In this document: piece by piece, positions 28,269 through 39,615 of the stretch
How the letters are laid out: each line of letters starts with the position of its first letter
Numbering within the stretch: position 1 is the stretch's first letter
Assembly: GCF_040958095.1 (NCBI RefSeq)
Contig: NC_091156.1
Coordinates: forward strand, 14,966,520 to 15,030,519
DNA: 64,000 bases
Source of the DNA: Procambarus clarkii
Lineage: Eukaryota > Arthropoda > Malacostraca > Decapoda > Cambaridae
Direction of reading: 5' to 3'
Notes under the pieces: model-generated
The model's input: the letters and a program-made list of their open reading frames with translations, nothing else
Databases searched by the model: none
Told to the model about the DNA's origin: nothing
Made by a program: the position numbers and the translations under genes

Positions 28269-29430
28269 CAAGCACGTCATCCCTGTCAGTTTGAGTGCGA
28301 AAATGTCTTCCTTAAGCCCAGAAGAGGAGATTCATAAGGTACATTCAACGGCTGATCAAATTACGGATGCTCAGTTTGTTGATGTACAAATTACGGTGAT
28401 TTCCTCACCTCCCTTGCCACGTGTGGCAAGGGAGGTGAGGAAATTAGTACAAAATTAACATGGCCCTGTACCACAGACAACTGATGTAACGGTTGGTGTA
28501 CCATCACCAAACACTGCTGCTACCAGGATAACATTCTGAGATAACGTCACCACTGTAACACTTACCATTATGGTTGCTCTTAACTGGTAACCCATCAGGC
28601 TGTAACAATTGTTAAATAACACCCCAGAGAAGTGTCCAAGTCCGCCCTTGCAGTAGATAAAGCTCAAGCCGGTCAACAGGGGGACATTGGTCACATCAAC
28701 AATGATGTTAAATTAACTTTACAATACAGCAATGGATGGTATTAGAACAGGTTACTCATAACAGATAATTAACGCCGTCATCACTTCTCCTGCATTCGGG
28801 GTAATTAAGCCAATTGACTCCGGAGAAGACCAATCAATTAGTATAGAGTATAAGGGAAATTTTTATATTTATATACTTCCAGGAGGGATGAAATTCCTTT
28901 TAAACTTTACTTAAGTCCAGACAAGTGGAATATATTGTCTCAAAGATACTCGTAAGATCCCAGGTAATGTCCAAAGCAACTCAGGGGCTATGACTTGGGA
29001 ATTTAAGGGAAAGTATATGAAAATACACATGAGAACAATTTAATCACTATATTTAATTGAATAATGCAAATTAATTAACTCCCGAAGCTAACAAACATCC
29101 TATCCTTGAGGCAATGGAAATGGAACTACAAATTATACACTTAACAGATCCTTACCGTATCCTGCTCCTAAGCCGATGTTGTGGGGTCCTCAGGTTGACC
29201 TAACGAGCTCTTGTGTCGTCCGCCCCGTTCACACACACTTGACTACGCTCGTCTTGCAAGCAGGTCAGCTACACCTTCCCGTACCACCTTTTCCGACACA
29301 CATAGGCCTGGGTAGGCTGTATTTAAACATAACAGATAGTGGGATTCGGAGTTATCTAGAAACAGCTTGGTAGGACATTGCTGGGAATTTACTTTCACAA
29401 TGAGACGGGTAATAAATCCTCTCTACATGA
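28269..29430. other. Gene-free stretch with perfect hairpin
   Basis: No coding signal is recognised. The only structure is the palindrome at 28,397-28,442. The rest is mixed and apparently unique sequence. Confidence 0.4.
28397..28442. repeat. Perfect 22-bp inverted repeat with 2-base centre
   Basis: ATTTCCTCACCTCCCTTGCC-AC, then GT, then its exact reverse complement. The loop is too short for a microRNA precursor. It looks like a cruciform-prone palindrome or the joint of two inverted ends. Confidence 0.85.
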
Positions 29431-29712
29431 TATTTTTTTTTTTTTTTTTTTTTTTTTTTGAGATATATACAAGAGTTGTTACATTCTTGTAGAGCCACTA
29501 GTACGCGTAGCGTTTCGGGCAGGTCCCTGGAATACGATCCCCTGCCGCGAAGAATCGTTGTTACAACCAAGTACACATTTTACTGTTGCGTTAAACAGAG
29601 GCTACAGTTAAGGAATTGCGCCCAGTAAATCCTCCCCGGCCAGGATACGAACCCATGACATAGCGCTCGCGGAACGCCAGTCGAGTGTCTTACCACTACA
29701 CCACGGAGACTA
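29431..29712 (-). mobile_element. SINE family B with long A-tail
   Basis: The T28 run at 29,431-29,458 is the minus-strand poly(A). It is followed by the reversed family B body (GAGATATATACAAGAGTTGT, GCGTAGCGTTTCGGGCAGGT) and head (GAGTGTCTTACCACTACACC). The intact A-tail suggests a recent insertion. Confidence 0.8.
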
Positions 29713-29744
29713 TTATAAATATATGAGACATGATTATATCTCCA

Positions 29745-30705
29745 TATTATGATTAAGGTGGTACCACTATCCAGTCCTGGTCAGACAACCTCATTACCTC
29801 AGTTCATTACAAAAGCTAAAACACTTTCATCCTCCCGGCAAACGAGGAAAAAAGTAAGCGCAAAGTGCTCTCGGCGTTTCGGGCGATCGAGCGGAAACAC
29901 TGAAAAGTGTATACTCTTTTCACTGACCTGACCTTAATTTTCAATGTACACACTTCATTTTTGTACCAATGTGTTCGCAATACATATGTTCTTCTAGAAC
30001 ATTCTATCAAATGTCACATAAGAATGCGTTAGACCGGCACCATATAAAGAAACTTCGTTGATTACACTTTGCGTGTCACCAATACAATAGTCCTACCACG
30101 ATGATACAAGACAATTCCGTTCTCCCAAATAGGCTATGTGGCTATTAGAGAAAACGTATATTTTATGGAAAACATCTTCATACTATCCCCAACTCGATCG
30201 GATAAGAATTGAATATTATAGAACTATTTGTTCGTCAGACATAAAAATATGTCGCGCGCTCACATTCAAGAGAAAAATAGTTGTCCCGTTTCTGTGTCCG
30301 AATAGTAGGAAAGTGTTTAATTAATTAATTAAAATTAATATGCCTTTGGGCCAATTAAAGGAAATGAATCTTTACTCTCAAACGATGAATGATTATATAG
30401 GCAAATTAACAAGGTAAACTGCCAAGTGAATACTAACAGTAAACATTACTTAATAAAGTTTAGAAATTAAGGATAATTGGCACCTGCAACGGCATGGTCG
30501 ACAGTGAATGATCTGACTCCACACGTTACCAACCACACATGGAAACAATTCCATGAATCAACTCGTCCTCCAAACAAAGACCCAACAGTGATTCCATACA
30601 CCCGCCAACCCTCCCCCCTCCCCTTCCCTGTTTATGAATGAAAAACGGTTTACACACGACTCGACTGTTGACGTTCGAACACTTCCGGAACAAGTGCTTC
30701 ACAGC
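29745..30705 (+). repeat. Outer direct repeat, left copy
   Basis: About 0.95 kb matches 52,935-53,875 in the same orientation at roughly 93-95 percent by eye, from AAGGTGGTACCACT to AACAAGTGCTTCACAG. It contains short open frames (MWLLEKTYILWKTSSYYPQL) that are present in both copies but resemble no protein I know. A sub-block (CGTCCTCCAAACAAAGACCC) is itself duplicated at 30,561 and 30,707. Confidence 0.8.
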
Positions 30706-30973
30706 AGCCCGTCCTCCAAACAAAGATCCAAAAGTGATTACATTTATATTCGAACCCCAGTTGGAAACAGACCCAACTATAGGATGGGTTAACCCAAGTA
30801 TCGCGCTTCCAAAAGGGTCGCCCAAGTTGGAAAAGACGAACGCTGAAAGAATATTGTTGAAAACATCTTGATAACTGATTAAACCAAAATTATTTATTAG
30901 TCAGAAACGCGATCTATATGTAAAACCTCTACCAGACAAATATTTTAAGTAAAACCGGAGATATTTGTAGTTG

Positions 30974-31030
30974 TATAAAAGTGGCAGTTTTCATCGCTCG
31001 TCAAACTCGAAAACCGCAGCATTCATCTCA
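30974..31030 (+). promoter_or_regulatory. Candidate core promoter (TATA box) in left arm
   Basis: TATAAAAG at 30,974-30,981 lies in a block conserved in both arms (TTTGTAGTTGTATAAAAGT then TTTTCATCG and TCGT). In the right arm it lies at 52,685-52,692 on the minus strand, so both point inward. An ATG in a 69-codon frame begins about 55 bp downstream. The promoter function is inferred. Confidence 0.4.
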
Positions 31031-31760
31031 GAACCATGCCTATTTCACGCAGATTCCTTAATAAACGTAAGAGTTTTATATGTCACAAGAAAGACAGATA
31101 TATAAGCTTCGTTCTAAATACCTTACCATGGGCATATTTAAATTTAAAGCGAAGATACGTGTACTTTTATAATAGCCGAGCTCCGACTCCGGACAGATCG
31201 ATCGACGGAGCAACTCTCTCTCAGAACAATGCTTATTTTACGTAAATTTGTAAATAATCGTAAATTTTTTATATGCCTCAAGAAAGATAGGAATATAAGG
31301 CTCATTTTAAACACTTTATCATAGACATAATTAAAGTTCTAATGAAGATTCATGTATTTTAATAATCGCCGAGCTCCGACCCCCGTATAGACTGAGCGAC
31401 AGAGCAACTCTCTCAGAAGAATGTTTATTTTACGTAAATTCGTTAATAAACACAAATGTTTTACACGTCTTAAGAAAGATAGAAATATAAGCTTTATTTT
31501 AAATACATTACATTAGACATATTTAAAGCTCAAGTGAAGATATATATGTTTTTATAGTGGCGTTCAGTAGCTTTTCGGTCATGGAGTGCAGACGCCTACG
31601 CACTTGCCAATATGTTGTGTAATTAACAAAGATACGCTAATAAAGCCTAAAATATTACATGCCTCCAGAAAGACAGAGCTATAATCGTTATTGTGAGTGC
31701 ATCAAAGGAAATAAATCATGTTGGAGACCAATGATATAGCAATTTTAATTTAAGTTTCGA
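31030..31760 (+). repeat. ~190-bp diverged tandem repeats in left arm
   Basis: Units starting at about 31,036, 31,231, 31,421 and 31,605 share ATGCTTATTTTACGTAAATT, CAAGAAAGATAGAAATATAA and CGCCGAGCTCCGACC. Further worn units occur near 33,765 and 33,950. In the first unit a 69-codon frame (MPISRRFLNKRKSFICHKKD...) is open; its right-arm counterpart is open too (about 74 percent identical, no indels). Later units are broken. Confidence 0.75.
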
Positions 31761-32619
31761 GTCCCGCCCGGTCGAGAGAGATGGGGCGACTCTCGCCCCA
31801 TCTATTGGAGATTCTGTCCACTAAAGACCCAAAGCTACTCAAACCTTCCTAGCATTACGTAAGCAATGAAGTAATATGGTATATTTACACACTATAATGT
31901 GGATGCTGGATGCAGAAAATGAGAAAACATAATTTTACTCTGAAAAAATATCATTTCATAACAAAATAAGATGTAAATATGTAATATCAAAGGAAGTCGA
32001 TGGTCCAAGCAACAATATCGTGGAGCGACTTATCCAAGATATATTGCTCTCTGGAAAGTGTTTGCTGGCATATCAACCTTCTGTACACCGTGATCCAGTC
32101 GTCGAACTTCTCTGCTCAAATTATCGCAAATTTAATTTATGATGTTAACAAGTAGAATGCGTATTTTTAATAAAATCTAACGATATTAACAAGTAGAATG
32201 CGTATTTTTAATCAAATCTAACATAACTAGCCAGAAAACGTTAAAGATTATTTAAAAATACATGGTTGGAAGTTAAATCAACTCCATAGAACAATATTTT
32301 TGTTATAGATGCTAATCGTTATTTGTTGGTATGCGTTCGCTACTTAAACTATCATGTACTGTATTTATGTAAAATCTCCCTGTTTCTTCGGACATGGAAC
32401 ACGGAACCTTACACGCTCTCTGATTTACTGTTTAATAGAGATTCACAAATAAGCTTATGATTGTATACGTTATCAAAAAGGCAGTGACAAAGTCAATTTT
32501 GCATTTTAATCACAGAGATTAGATCTTAGTGAGATAGAAAAGATATTCATATTTTAAAGAAGGATTTTTGAACCATCGCTCTCCCTATCGATAGAAACTA
32601 ACTTTTTTTTTGTTATTAT

Positions 32620-33726
32620 TAACAAGCTTAGGTATACACAGTAATGTGCTGCTACCCTATTCTATATGAAAGATTACACAGTGTATATCAAAAACTAGCT
32701 ATAAGTTCATTAAATATTCCCATCTCACAGGATGGTTAGTTATACATGGAATCAGGGAATAAAATACCAGCCTCAATAAAAAAAAAAATCAACTGTGACT
32801 AACAAGAACACCACTTACGGGCTATTCATGCCCGTGCTACCTTTTGGGTGGCTTAATCCTCATCAATCAATCACAAGAAACAAGGGATACATCTCCCGTC
32901 ACGCAGGGTCCAGTCGCACCTCCACAGATCTCCAGTATCATCTATTGATACTGTTAATGGTTCAAGAGGACTACCACTTACGGGCCTACCTCAAGGTAAC
33001 AATCAGGTGAGAACATAAAATATAAGGCTGATCTATTAGCCTCCGTTAGCAAAATCCGGGTACAGCATAAGAATATCTTCCAATATTCCTAAGTGTATGA
33101 AGTAATTACAGAGTTCAAAGTACCTTGTACCATTTGGTCTGAAGTCACTTATAACAGGGCAATCACAGATATAGTGTTGGTGAGTATGTCCCAGCTCTTG
33201 TTCACATAGTTTACAATTGGAATATTCACCATTGGGGGCTATTCATTACCTGCAGCCACCTGCGATACATATCGATATCCTAGCCTAATTCTGGCAATTA
33301 CAATGTCACTGTCATTGTGACACTAGTGGAAGTTTTATGCTGTCCGTTCATATAATTCTCGATTCTAAACATGTTTACTTAGTTTAGTTCATTAATTATG
33401 CACCCCATATATCATCTTGTGGGCGGTAGTGGAAAAGGTTACAGAGGCACATAAACATGTCATAGCTCTTTATACTCTTTCTTTCTGGTTTTTGTGTGTT
33501 AGTGACTGCTCTTCTGTCTTCCCTAATTTCCTAAAATATTGCGGCTTTGACAGAAGAGATTGGAATGCCCATATCCCACTCAACTTCAGGCTTATCACAT
33601 TCAGTTTTAGCTACCTTGTTTGTGTCATCATGCTGGACAACACCTATATGAGAAGGTATCCATACAAATGAGACTTTGAAACTCCTACTGTTTGCAATAA
33701 TAATGTTGTTTATAATGGATGTTACA
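32620..33726 (-). mobile_element. Insertion in left arm: family D repeat and RNase H-LINE relic
   Basis: This stretch has no counterpart in the right arm. It contains family D sequence at 32,810-32,990. From about 33,040 to 33,700 it holds minus-strand LINE remains: IARIRLGYRYV with a nearby CEQE-type zinc-knuckle remnant, and further upstream WIPSHIGVVQHDDTNKVAK, the last RNase H block with its aspartates partly retained. The 33,395-33,455 block is also found at 18,236. There are many stops. Confidence 0.6.
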
Positions 33727-34354
33727 ACTACAACCTTTTGAAGATCAATGCTAATTTTATCTAGATAATGTAATAAACGAAAGTTTTATATGTCAACAGA
33801 AAGGCAGAAATATAAGCTACACTTTAAATACTTGTCATAAATATAACTGAAGTGATAGCGAAGATATATGCATTTGATACTGTACTGTTTCTTGATGGCT
33901 TGCTCTAAGAGTGTGAAGCCCTTCACACCAGCCTATAAATTGTGTAATTTATTTCCATATATGCTAATTAACCTTAAAATCTATATGTCAGAAGGAAGGA
34001 AGATGTAGACGTTAATGTGACAACATTTCAAGAAATATCTCTCTCTTTAAAGTTAAATAATACAATCCTATCGCCGGTGTCCGGACACATGAAAGCTACT
34101 TAGGTATCAGTGGCCAGCCAGATGGAGATCACAGGCTGTACAATACTGATAAATTATGTAATTCACAGAGATACGTTGATAAATATTAATGTTTTATATT
34201 TTATTAAAAATACAGATATATATACTTTGTTTCATACGTTAAATGTAACAATATTTCAGTATATATTATATAAGCATAGTATATATAATTCAGTATATAC
34301 AATATATAATAAGAGTGTCAGACCACGGAGGAAGAATTGAAACAGGAATTTCCT

Positions 34355-34427
34355 TTAGTACTTTCTTATATTAATACATCTTCAGAGCGAACCATTCCTT
34401 CTGAAGATGTATTAATATACGAAAGTA
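34355..34427. repeat. Hairpin: ~30-bp stem, ~17-base loop
   Basis: AGTACTTTCTTATATTAATA plus CATCTTCAG pairs with CTGAAGATGTATTAATATAC plus GAAAGTACT, with one bulge. Size and loop would suit a microRNA precursor, but it could equally be the centre of a foldback element. Confidence 0.55.
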
Positions 34428-34499
34428 CTTAGAGCATTCTATTGTGGTTTTAATATTGAACAATTATACATATCCGAAACAGACAAATCTGGTGTCCGA

Positions 34500-34671
34500 A
34501 ATAGTAAAAATATTAGTGTGCGATGTGATCAATGTAAGGGGGATATTGGGTGTGCCTCGTATCCCCTACAACAACAAGAAGTTCGAGAGCGATGAGGCCG
34601 CCACCTACTAGCTTCAGGATGTCGTTGAATCTAAATCAACAATATACTACCGCCGCTACTTTCTCGGAAAC
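34500..34671 (+). other. Candidate first exon of a plus-strand host gene
   Basis: A more GC-rich island within AT-rich DNA contains ATG at 34,619 opening 17 codons (MSLNLNQQYTTAATFSE) plus two bases, then the donor GTAAGT at 34,672-34,677. The phase matches the candidate exon at 40,635-40,733. The 5' boundary is arbitrary. The peptide is not recognised. Confidence 0.35.
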
Positions 34672-34689
34672 GTAAGTACCTGCCGCTTT

Positions 34690-34825
34690 ACTTCTCTCAC
34701 CCTGCCTAGCCTGGCCTGACCTGGCCTAGTCAGACCTGACTAGACCTGACCTGGCCTAGCCTAGTCTGACCTGGCCTAGTCTGACCTGGCCTAGTCTGAC
34801 CTGACCTGACCTGGCCTAGCCTTAC
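34690..34825. repeat. Short tandem repeat (CTGACCTGGCCTAGT)
   Basis: About eight imperfect 10-15 bp units of CCTGACCTGGCCTAG type lie directly after the candidate donor. Confidence 0.8.
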
Positions 34826-36150
34826 CCAACACTAATCACCACACGTGACAGCCCAAACGAATCGCAAATAAGTACACGTAACAAGTCATATGCCCGGACA
34901 CTTTCACCTTGTGGACTGAGTGGTAACTATTGTATAGAAGAGCCGGCTCCCTGAGAGTGGTAAGAGGGCGTGATAAGAGGCTAACGTGTGGTCTTGAAGG
35001 AAGTCGATAAAGCAGACAATTTTCAAAAGGAAGGGCAGCATAACGAGCAGACAGGAATGGACAGACAGTCGGTTATCCCATAATGTGTAATACGCCCCGC
35101 ACAGCATGGGTGGAGTGGGGGGGGGGGTTGTAGCAGGGCACAGTATGGTGATGGTGCGGGTGAAGTACACACCCACTGAATTCCTGCCATCAATAATTGT
35201 TTTCATAACCATTAGAACAATGGCATCCCTCCAGCCACCATCCTTCCACTGACCCCCTCCTCTGGTCCTCCACCTCAGACAATAACCCCCCACACCCCCT
35301 CTCCCTTCCAGACATCAGCATGTCAAAATCAGTACCATAATGTGTTTAAACTATTTAAACTAAGTCATTGTGTATCTCAAGGTATCTTAATTCATTTGAA
35401 AGTGTACATGTGCATTCGTTCATATACTCGCCTAATTGTGCTTGCTGGGGTTGAGCTCTGGCTCTTTAGTTCCACCTCTCGACCGTCAATCAACAGGTGT
35501 ACAGGTTTCTGAGCCTATTGGGCTCTATCATATCTACACTTGAACCTGTGTATGGAGTCAGCCTCCACCACATCACTTACTAATGCATTCCATTAGATAT
35601 AATCATATATGATTACACATAATCATAATCATTCTATACACATAATCATATATGTGTACGTCAACGTATACATACATGCGTATATATACCTCATATTAAA
35701 ATACTGATAAACGAATGACCACGAACAAATTTATTTATAATTGTAGCATTATATATAATTTTAATAGACTAATTATGTGTTTATACATTTGAATGGTCCA
35801 GACAGGTGGCCAGCCTTGGACATATACACTTCTGGTAGGCACAATGACCTCATGTTAGACCCTTGATAGATTATGTGAGAGAGAGAGAGAGTTGGGGCAG
35901 GGAGGTGCGTGCCCCAGGGAGATAATCCATGCCCATGCCCCGCCTCGAGGTCAGTTCTCGAGTCACACCAAGAATAACAATCGAGCAAGTTGTCCTGACC
36001 AGGATGTGGCATATTAGGGAGGGTTGAGGAATAGGAAGCCTGTCTGATAGGGCTCTTGGCAAGCAGCTCTCCCTCAGTCTACCTATCTATTTGGAAGAAA
36101 TGTATCTAGGCCCTCCTCCCCCCTGCCTATTCTCTCTCCCCCACCTTTCT
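34826..36150. other. Gene-free stretch
   Basis: Includes a G10 run at 35,118, the LINE tail at 35,417-35,599 and (GA)n at 35,876. Long minus-strand frames at 35.0-35.3 kb show no family likeness. Confidence 0.4.
35417..35599 (-). pseudogene. CR1/jockey-like LINE 3' end
   Basis: The reversed tail (CTCGCCTAATTGTGCTTGCT, CAATCAACAGGTGTACAGG) is followed by codons for the SDVVEADSIHRFKCRYDRAQ-type C-terminus. Only the last 30 or so codons remain. Confidence 0.75.
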
Positions 36151-36239
36151 TCCTTCATTTCCTCCCTCCTTCCCTTCCCCTCACTGGTGAGAGAGTAGGA
36201 GTGTGAGAGTAGTTAGAGAACTCGTAGTTCTCACGCTCG

Positions 36240-36535
36240 TGAAATTGTCTGCGACCCTGCAGGAGTAGAGCGGAGGGGGGGGGGGTGAAAGTAGGTGACG
36301 ATGGAGGAGTAGAGGGGAGCATTATATGCAGTGAACGTAGGTGTCTATGGAAGAGTACATCATAGAGGAGGGTGAAAGGAAGGTGACGATGGAGGAGAAG
36401 GGAGGGGGTGTGAAGGTAGGTGATGATGGAGGAGTAGAGGGGAGGAGGGGGGCAAAGGTAGGTGTCTATGGAAGAGTACATCATAGAGGGGGGTGAAGGT
36501 AGGTAGCGATGGAGTAGAGCAAAAGGGGTGGGGGT
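36240..36535. repeat. G/A-rich imperfect tandem repeat
   Basis: Blocks such as GTAGGTGTCTATGGAAGAGT with ACATCATAGAGG and GATGGAGGAGTAGAGGGGAG recur at about 120-125 bp spacing, two to three times. The minus-strand frames are artefacts. Confidence 0.7.
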
Positions 36536-36850
36536 TGAAAGTAATCCTGAGTTTAATTTTTTAGTTATATATAGTGACACCTCGGCTTACGAATGAATAT
36601 TTATGAACTTTTCGGGTTACGAGCCTAATTTCTTCGAAAAATTTGAATCGGGTTACAAACTTTGCCTCGGGAAAGGAGTTTGTTGATATACGTATGGGCT
36701 GACCTAGCGCGTGGTGGCATGGTGATCGTGCCTCAGTTTACCAGTGTCTCCTGCCTAGTAAGTATCGCGCCTGAATTCTTTGTAAAGCATTACATTTGTT
36801 TTGGGATTTTTGGCTATTTGAACATAAAATTTGTTATGATATATCTTGCC

Positions 36851-37258
36851 ATGAGTCCCAAGAAAGCCAGTGGTAAGGTTCAAGCCAAGAAAACACATGT
36901 GAGAATGACCATAGAGGAAAAACAAGAGAGCATTCATAAACATCAAAATGGTGCACAGGTTGTTGAACTAGCTAGGCAGTACAACAAATCTATGTCAACA
37001 ATATGCACTGTACTTGCTAAGAAAAAGGACATTATGAACATTAAAGTGGCAAAAGGCATATCAACAATCCCGAAACAAAGAACACAAACACTTGAGGATG
37101 TTACAAAGTTTTTATTAATTTGGATACACAACAAGGAGTTAGCAGGTGATAGCATTTCAGAGGCCATCATTTGTGAGAAACCAAGGCATTTGCATGAAGA
37201 CCTTTTAAAGAAAACCCCTGGAACGAGGGGGGGGGGGGGAAAGATGAATCAAGTTTGA
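36851..37258 (+). pseudogene. Tigger-like transposase, N-terminal DNA-binding half (copy 1)
   Basis: From MSPKKASGKVQAKKTHVRMT the frame continues with IEEKQESIHKHQNGAQVVEL, ARQYNKSMSTICTVLAKKKD (the CENP-B-type helix-turn-helix) and LLIWIHNKELAGDSISEAII (start of the second helix-turn-helix), matching the TIGD1-like family layout. It ends after KKTPGTRGGGGK at a G run. The catalytic half is not downstream in this orientation; it lies reversed at 37.98-38.17 kb. It cannot encode an active transposase, but a DNA-binding peptide of about 135 residues is conceivable. Confidence 0.8.
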
Positions 37259-37974
37259 AAATGTGAAAAGTTTGTGTGACAATAGAGCCTCGTGGAAAAC
37301 TTTTGCTGTGGTCATTACCTGGTGGAATGCACCCAGGATGGAGTATTAGGACTACATCTTTTAAATCATAAAAGTAATAAACATTTCCCATCAACCTTAC
37401 AAACAATATTAACCTATTTTCATGTATTTCCCCCATGTGCATTTTAACAAAGTTGCTAAATTGCCTTTATCATTCTGTAAAATTTCAATTACAGTACTGT
37501 ATGTATAATTTTGTTAGTATAAATGGACTGAATATTCTGAAATTGCTATTAATTTTACAATTTCAGATTCAAAGGTGGTCTGGACACCCAATTTGGTCAG
37601 ACAGGTGAAGAGAGCATCTAGGATAGTTCGAAGAGATGAAGATGGTCGCAATTGTGTTCTAAGAGGCAAACTCCCCCCTTTGCTCCTGACATTATGTTCA
37701 ACCATTGACCTCTGCACACCTAACACAAGTTAGGTTGAAAACTCCTCCTTCATGTCATTGGTACATTAGCCAGAAACTCAGGGCTCATGTAGGAATATCC
37801 CTAAAAAAAAAAAAGTGGCCCCAACAATGCATCCTCCAAGTCTGGAGGATGAGCAGGAGCATTGTCGAGAAGCAGGACCTTGAGTGTCAAACTTTTCTCT
37901 TGCAGATATTTTTTGATGGCAGGGCAAACCACTCCACATCACAGTTTTTCTGTACGTTATATATTTTTTAAAAC

Positions 37975-38165
37975 TTTTGGATTTTCGGAATGATACACGA
38001 GCAAGGGTTTAATTTTCAAATCGCCACACAGCACAAGAGTTAGCCTATCCTGACACAAGTTAGCCCAAGTTAGCTTGTGTCTGGGCAGTGACGTCTCCTT
38101 TTGGGTAATAGATGTCCTCTTCGGCAATTTTTTCCAGAATAGCTATGTCTCCTCACAATTAAACA
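37975..38165 (-). pseudogene. Tigger-like transposase, catalytic-half fragment (copy 1)
   Basis: Minus-strand codons give FNCEE then stops, LFWKKLPKRT, QDRLTLVLCGDLKIKPLL and VYHSENP. These are the stretches surrounding the first Asp of the DDE nuclease. It is shorter than the copy 2 counterpart because copy 1 is cut at the tandem junction. Confidence 0.7.
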
Positions 38166-38512
38166 CTTGTTGTGGAATGTATCCATCAATACAGCACAGT
38201 GTATCTACAAAATTTTAATTTTTTACTTATATATAGTGTCACCTTGGCTTACGAATGAATATTTATGAACTTTTCGGGTTACGAGCCTAATTTCTTTGAA
38301 AAATTTGAATCGGGTTACAAACTTTGCCTCGGGAAATGAGTTTGTTGATATGCGTATGGGCTGACCTAGCGCGTGGTGGCATGGTGATCGCACCTCAGTT
38401 TACCAGTGTCTCCTGCCTAGTAACTATCGCGCCTGAATTCTTTATAAAGCATTACATTTGTTTTGGGATTTTTGGCTATTTGAACATAAAATTTGTTATT
38501 ATATATCTTGCC

Positions 38513-38914
38513 ATGAGTCCCAAGAAAGCCAGTGGTAAGGTTCAAGCCAAGAAAACACATGTGAGAATGACCATAGAGGAAAAACAAGAGAGCATTCATA
38601 AACGTCAAAACGGTGCACAGGTTGTTGAACTAGCTAGGCAGTACAACAAATCTATGTCAACAATATGCACTATACTTGCTAAGAAAAAGGACATTATGAG
38701 CGTTAAAGTGGCAAAAGGCATATCAACAATCCCGAAACAAAGAACACAAACACTTAAGGATGTTGAAAAGTTTTTATTAATTTGGATACACAACAAAGAG
38801 TTAGCAGGTGATAGCATTTCAGAGGCCATCATTTGTGAGAAACCAAGGCATTTGCATGAAGACCTTTTAAAGAAAACCCCTGGAACGAGGGGGAAAAAGA
38901 TGAATCAAGTTTGA
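38513..38914 (+). pseudogene. Tigger-like transposase, N-terminal DNA-binding half (copy 2)
   Basis: This is the same 134-codon frame as copy 1 with a few substitutions (SVKVAKGIS for NIKVAKGIS, TLKDVEKF for TLEDVTKF). It ends in KKTPGTRGKKMNQV. The open frame persists in both copies, perhaps only because little time has passed since duplication. Confidence 0.8.
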
Positions 38915-39615
38915 AAATGTGAAAAGTTTGTGTGACAATAGAGCCTCGTGGAAAACTTTTGCTGTGGTCATTACCTGGTGGAATGCACCCAGGATGGAGT
39001 ATCAGGACTATACATCTTTTAAATCATAAAAGTAATAAACATTTCCCATCAACCTTACAAACCATATTAACCTATTTTCATGTATTTCCCCCATGTGCAT
39101 TTTAACAAACTTACTAAATTGCCTTTATCATTCTGTAAAATTTCAATTACAGTATACTGTATATAATTTTGTTAGTATAAATGGACTGAATATTCTGAAA
39201 TCACTATTAATTTTACAATTTCAGATTCAAAGGTGGTCTGGACACCCAATTTGGTCAGACAGGTGAAGAGAGCATTTAGGATAGTTCGAAGAGATGAAGA
39301 TGGTCACAATTGTGTTTGAAGAGGCAAACGCCCCCCTTTGCTCCTGACATTATGTTCAGCCTATTGACCCCTGCACACCTAACACAAGGTAGGTTGAAAA
39401 CTCCTCCTTCATGTCATTGGTTCATTAGCCAGAAACTTAGGGCCCATGCAGGAATATCCCTAAAAAAAAAAAAGTGGCCCCAACAATGCATCCTCCAAGT
39501 CTGGAGGATGAGCAGGAGCATTGTCGAGAAGCAGGCCCTTTAGTGTCAAACTTTTCTCTTGCAGATATTTTTTGATGGCAGGGCAAACCACTCTACATCA
39601 CAGTTTTTCTGCACG

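Larger units (their letters stand above)
30745..34060 (+). repeat. Inner inverted repeat, left arm
   Basis: This arm matches 50,419-52,925 in reverse complement. Landmarks are TTCGAACCCCAGTTGGAAAC, GCTTCCAAAAGGGTCGCCCA, GGAACCTTACACGCTCTCTG and, after an insertion at 32,620-33,726, TGTAATAAACGAAAGTTTTA. Identity is about 80-85 percent, so the arms are old. Each arm has separate later insertions. Confidence 0.8.
36554..38215 (+). mobile_element. Tigger/pogo-like DNA element, tandem copy 1
   Basis: The 1,662-bp unit is repeated directly at 38,216. It begins with GTGACACCTCGGCTTACGAA, like the termini of Tigger elements, and contains the DNA-binding half of a transposase on plus and part of the catalytic half on minus. 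It stops abruptly at the junction with copy 2. Divergence from copy 2 is only a few percent, so the duplication is recent relative to the decay of the element. Confidence 0.8.

Noticed and set aside
29745-30705. Outer direct repeats as LTRs of a retrovirus-like element
   Set aside because: They do not begin TG or end CA at the boundaries I see, and no primer-binding site, gag or pol lies inside; the adjoining inverted arms do not fit an LTR element.
36155-36580. Minus-strand Pro/Ser-rich frame as a gene
   Set aside because: Derived from the G/A-rich tandem repeat on plus.
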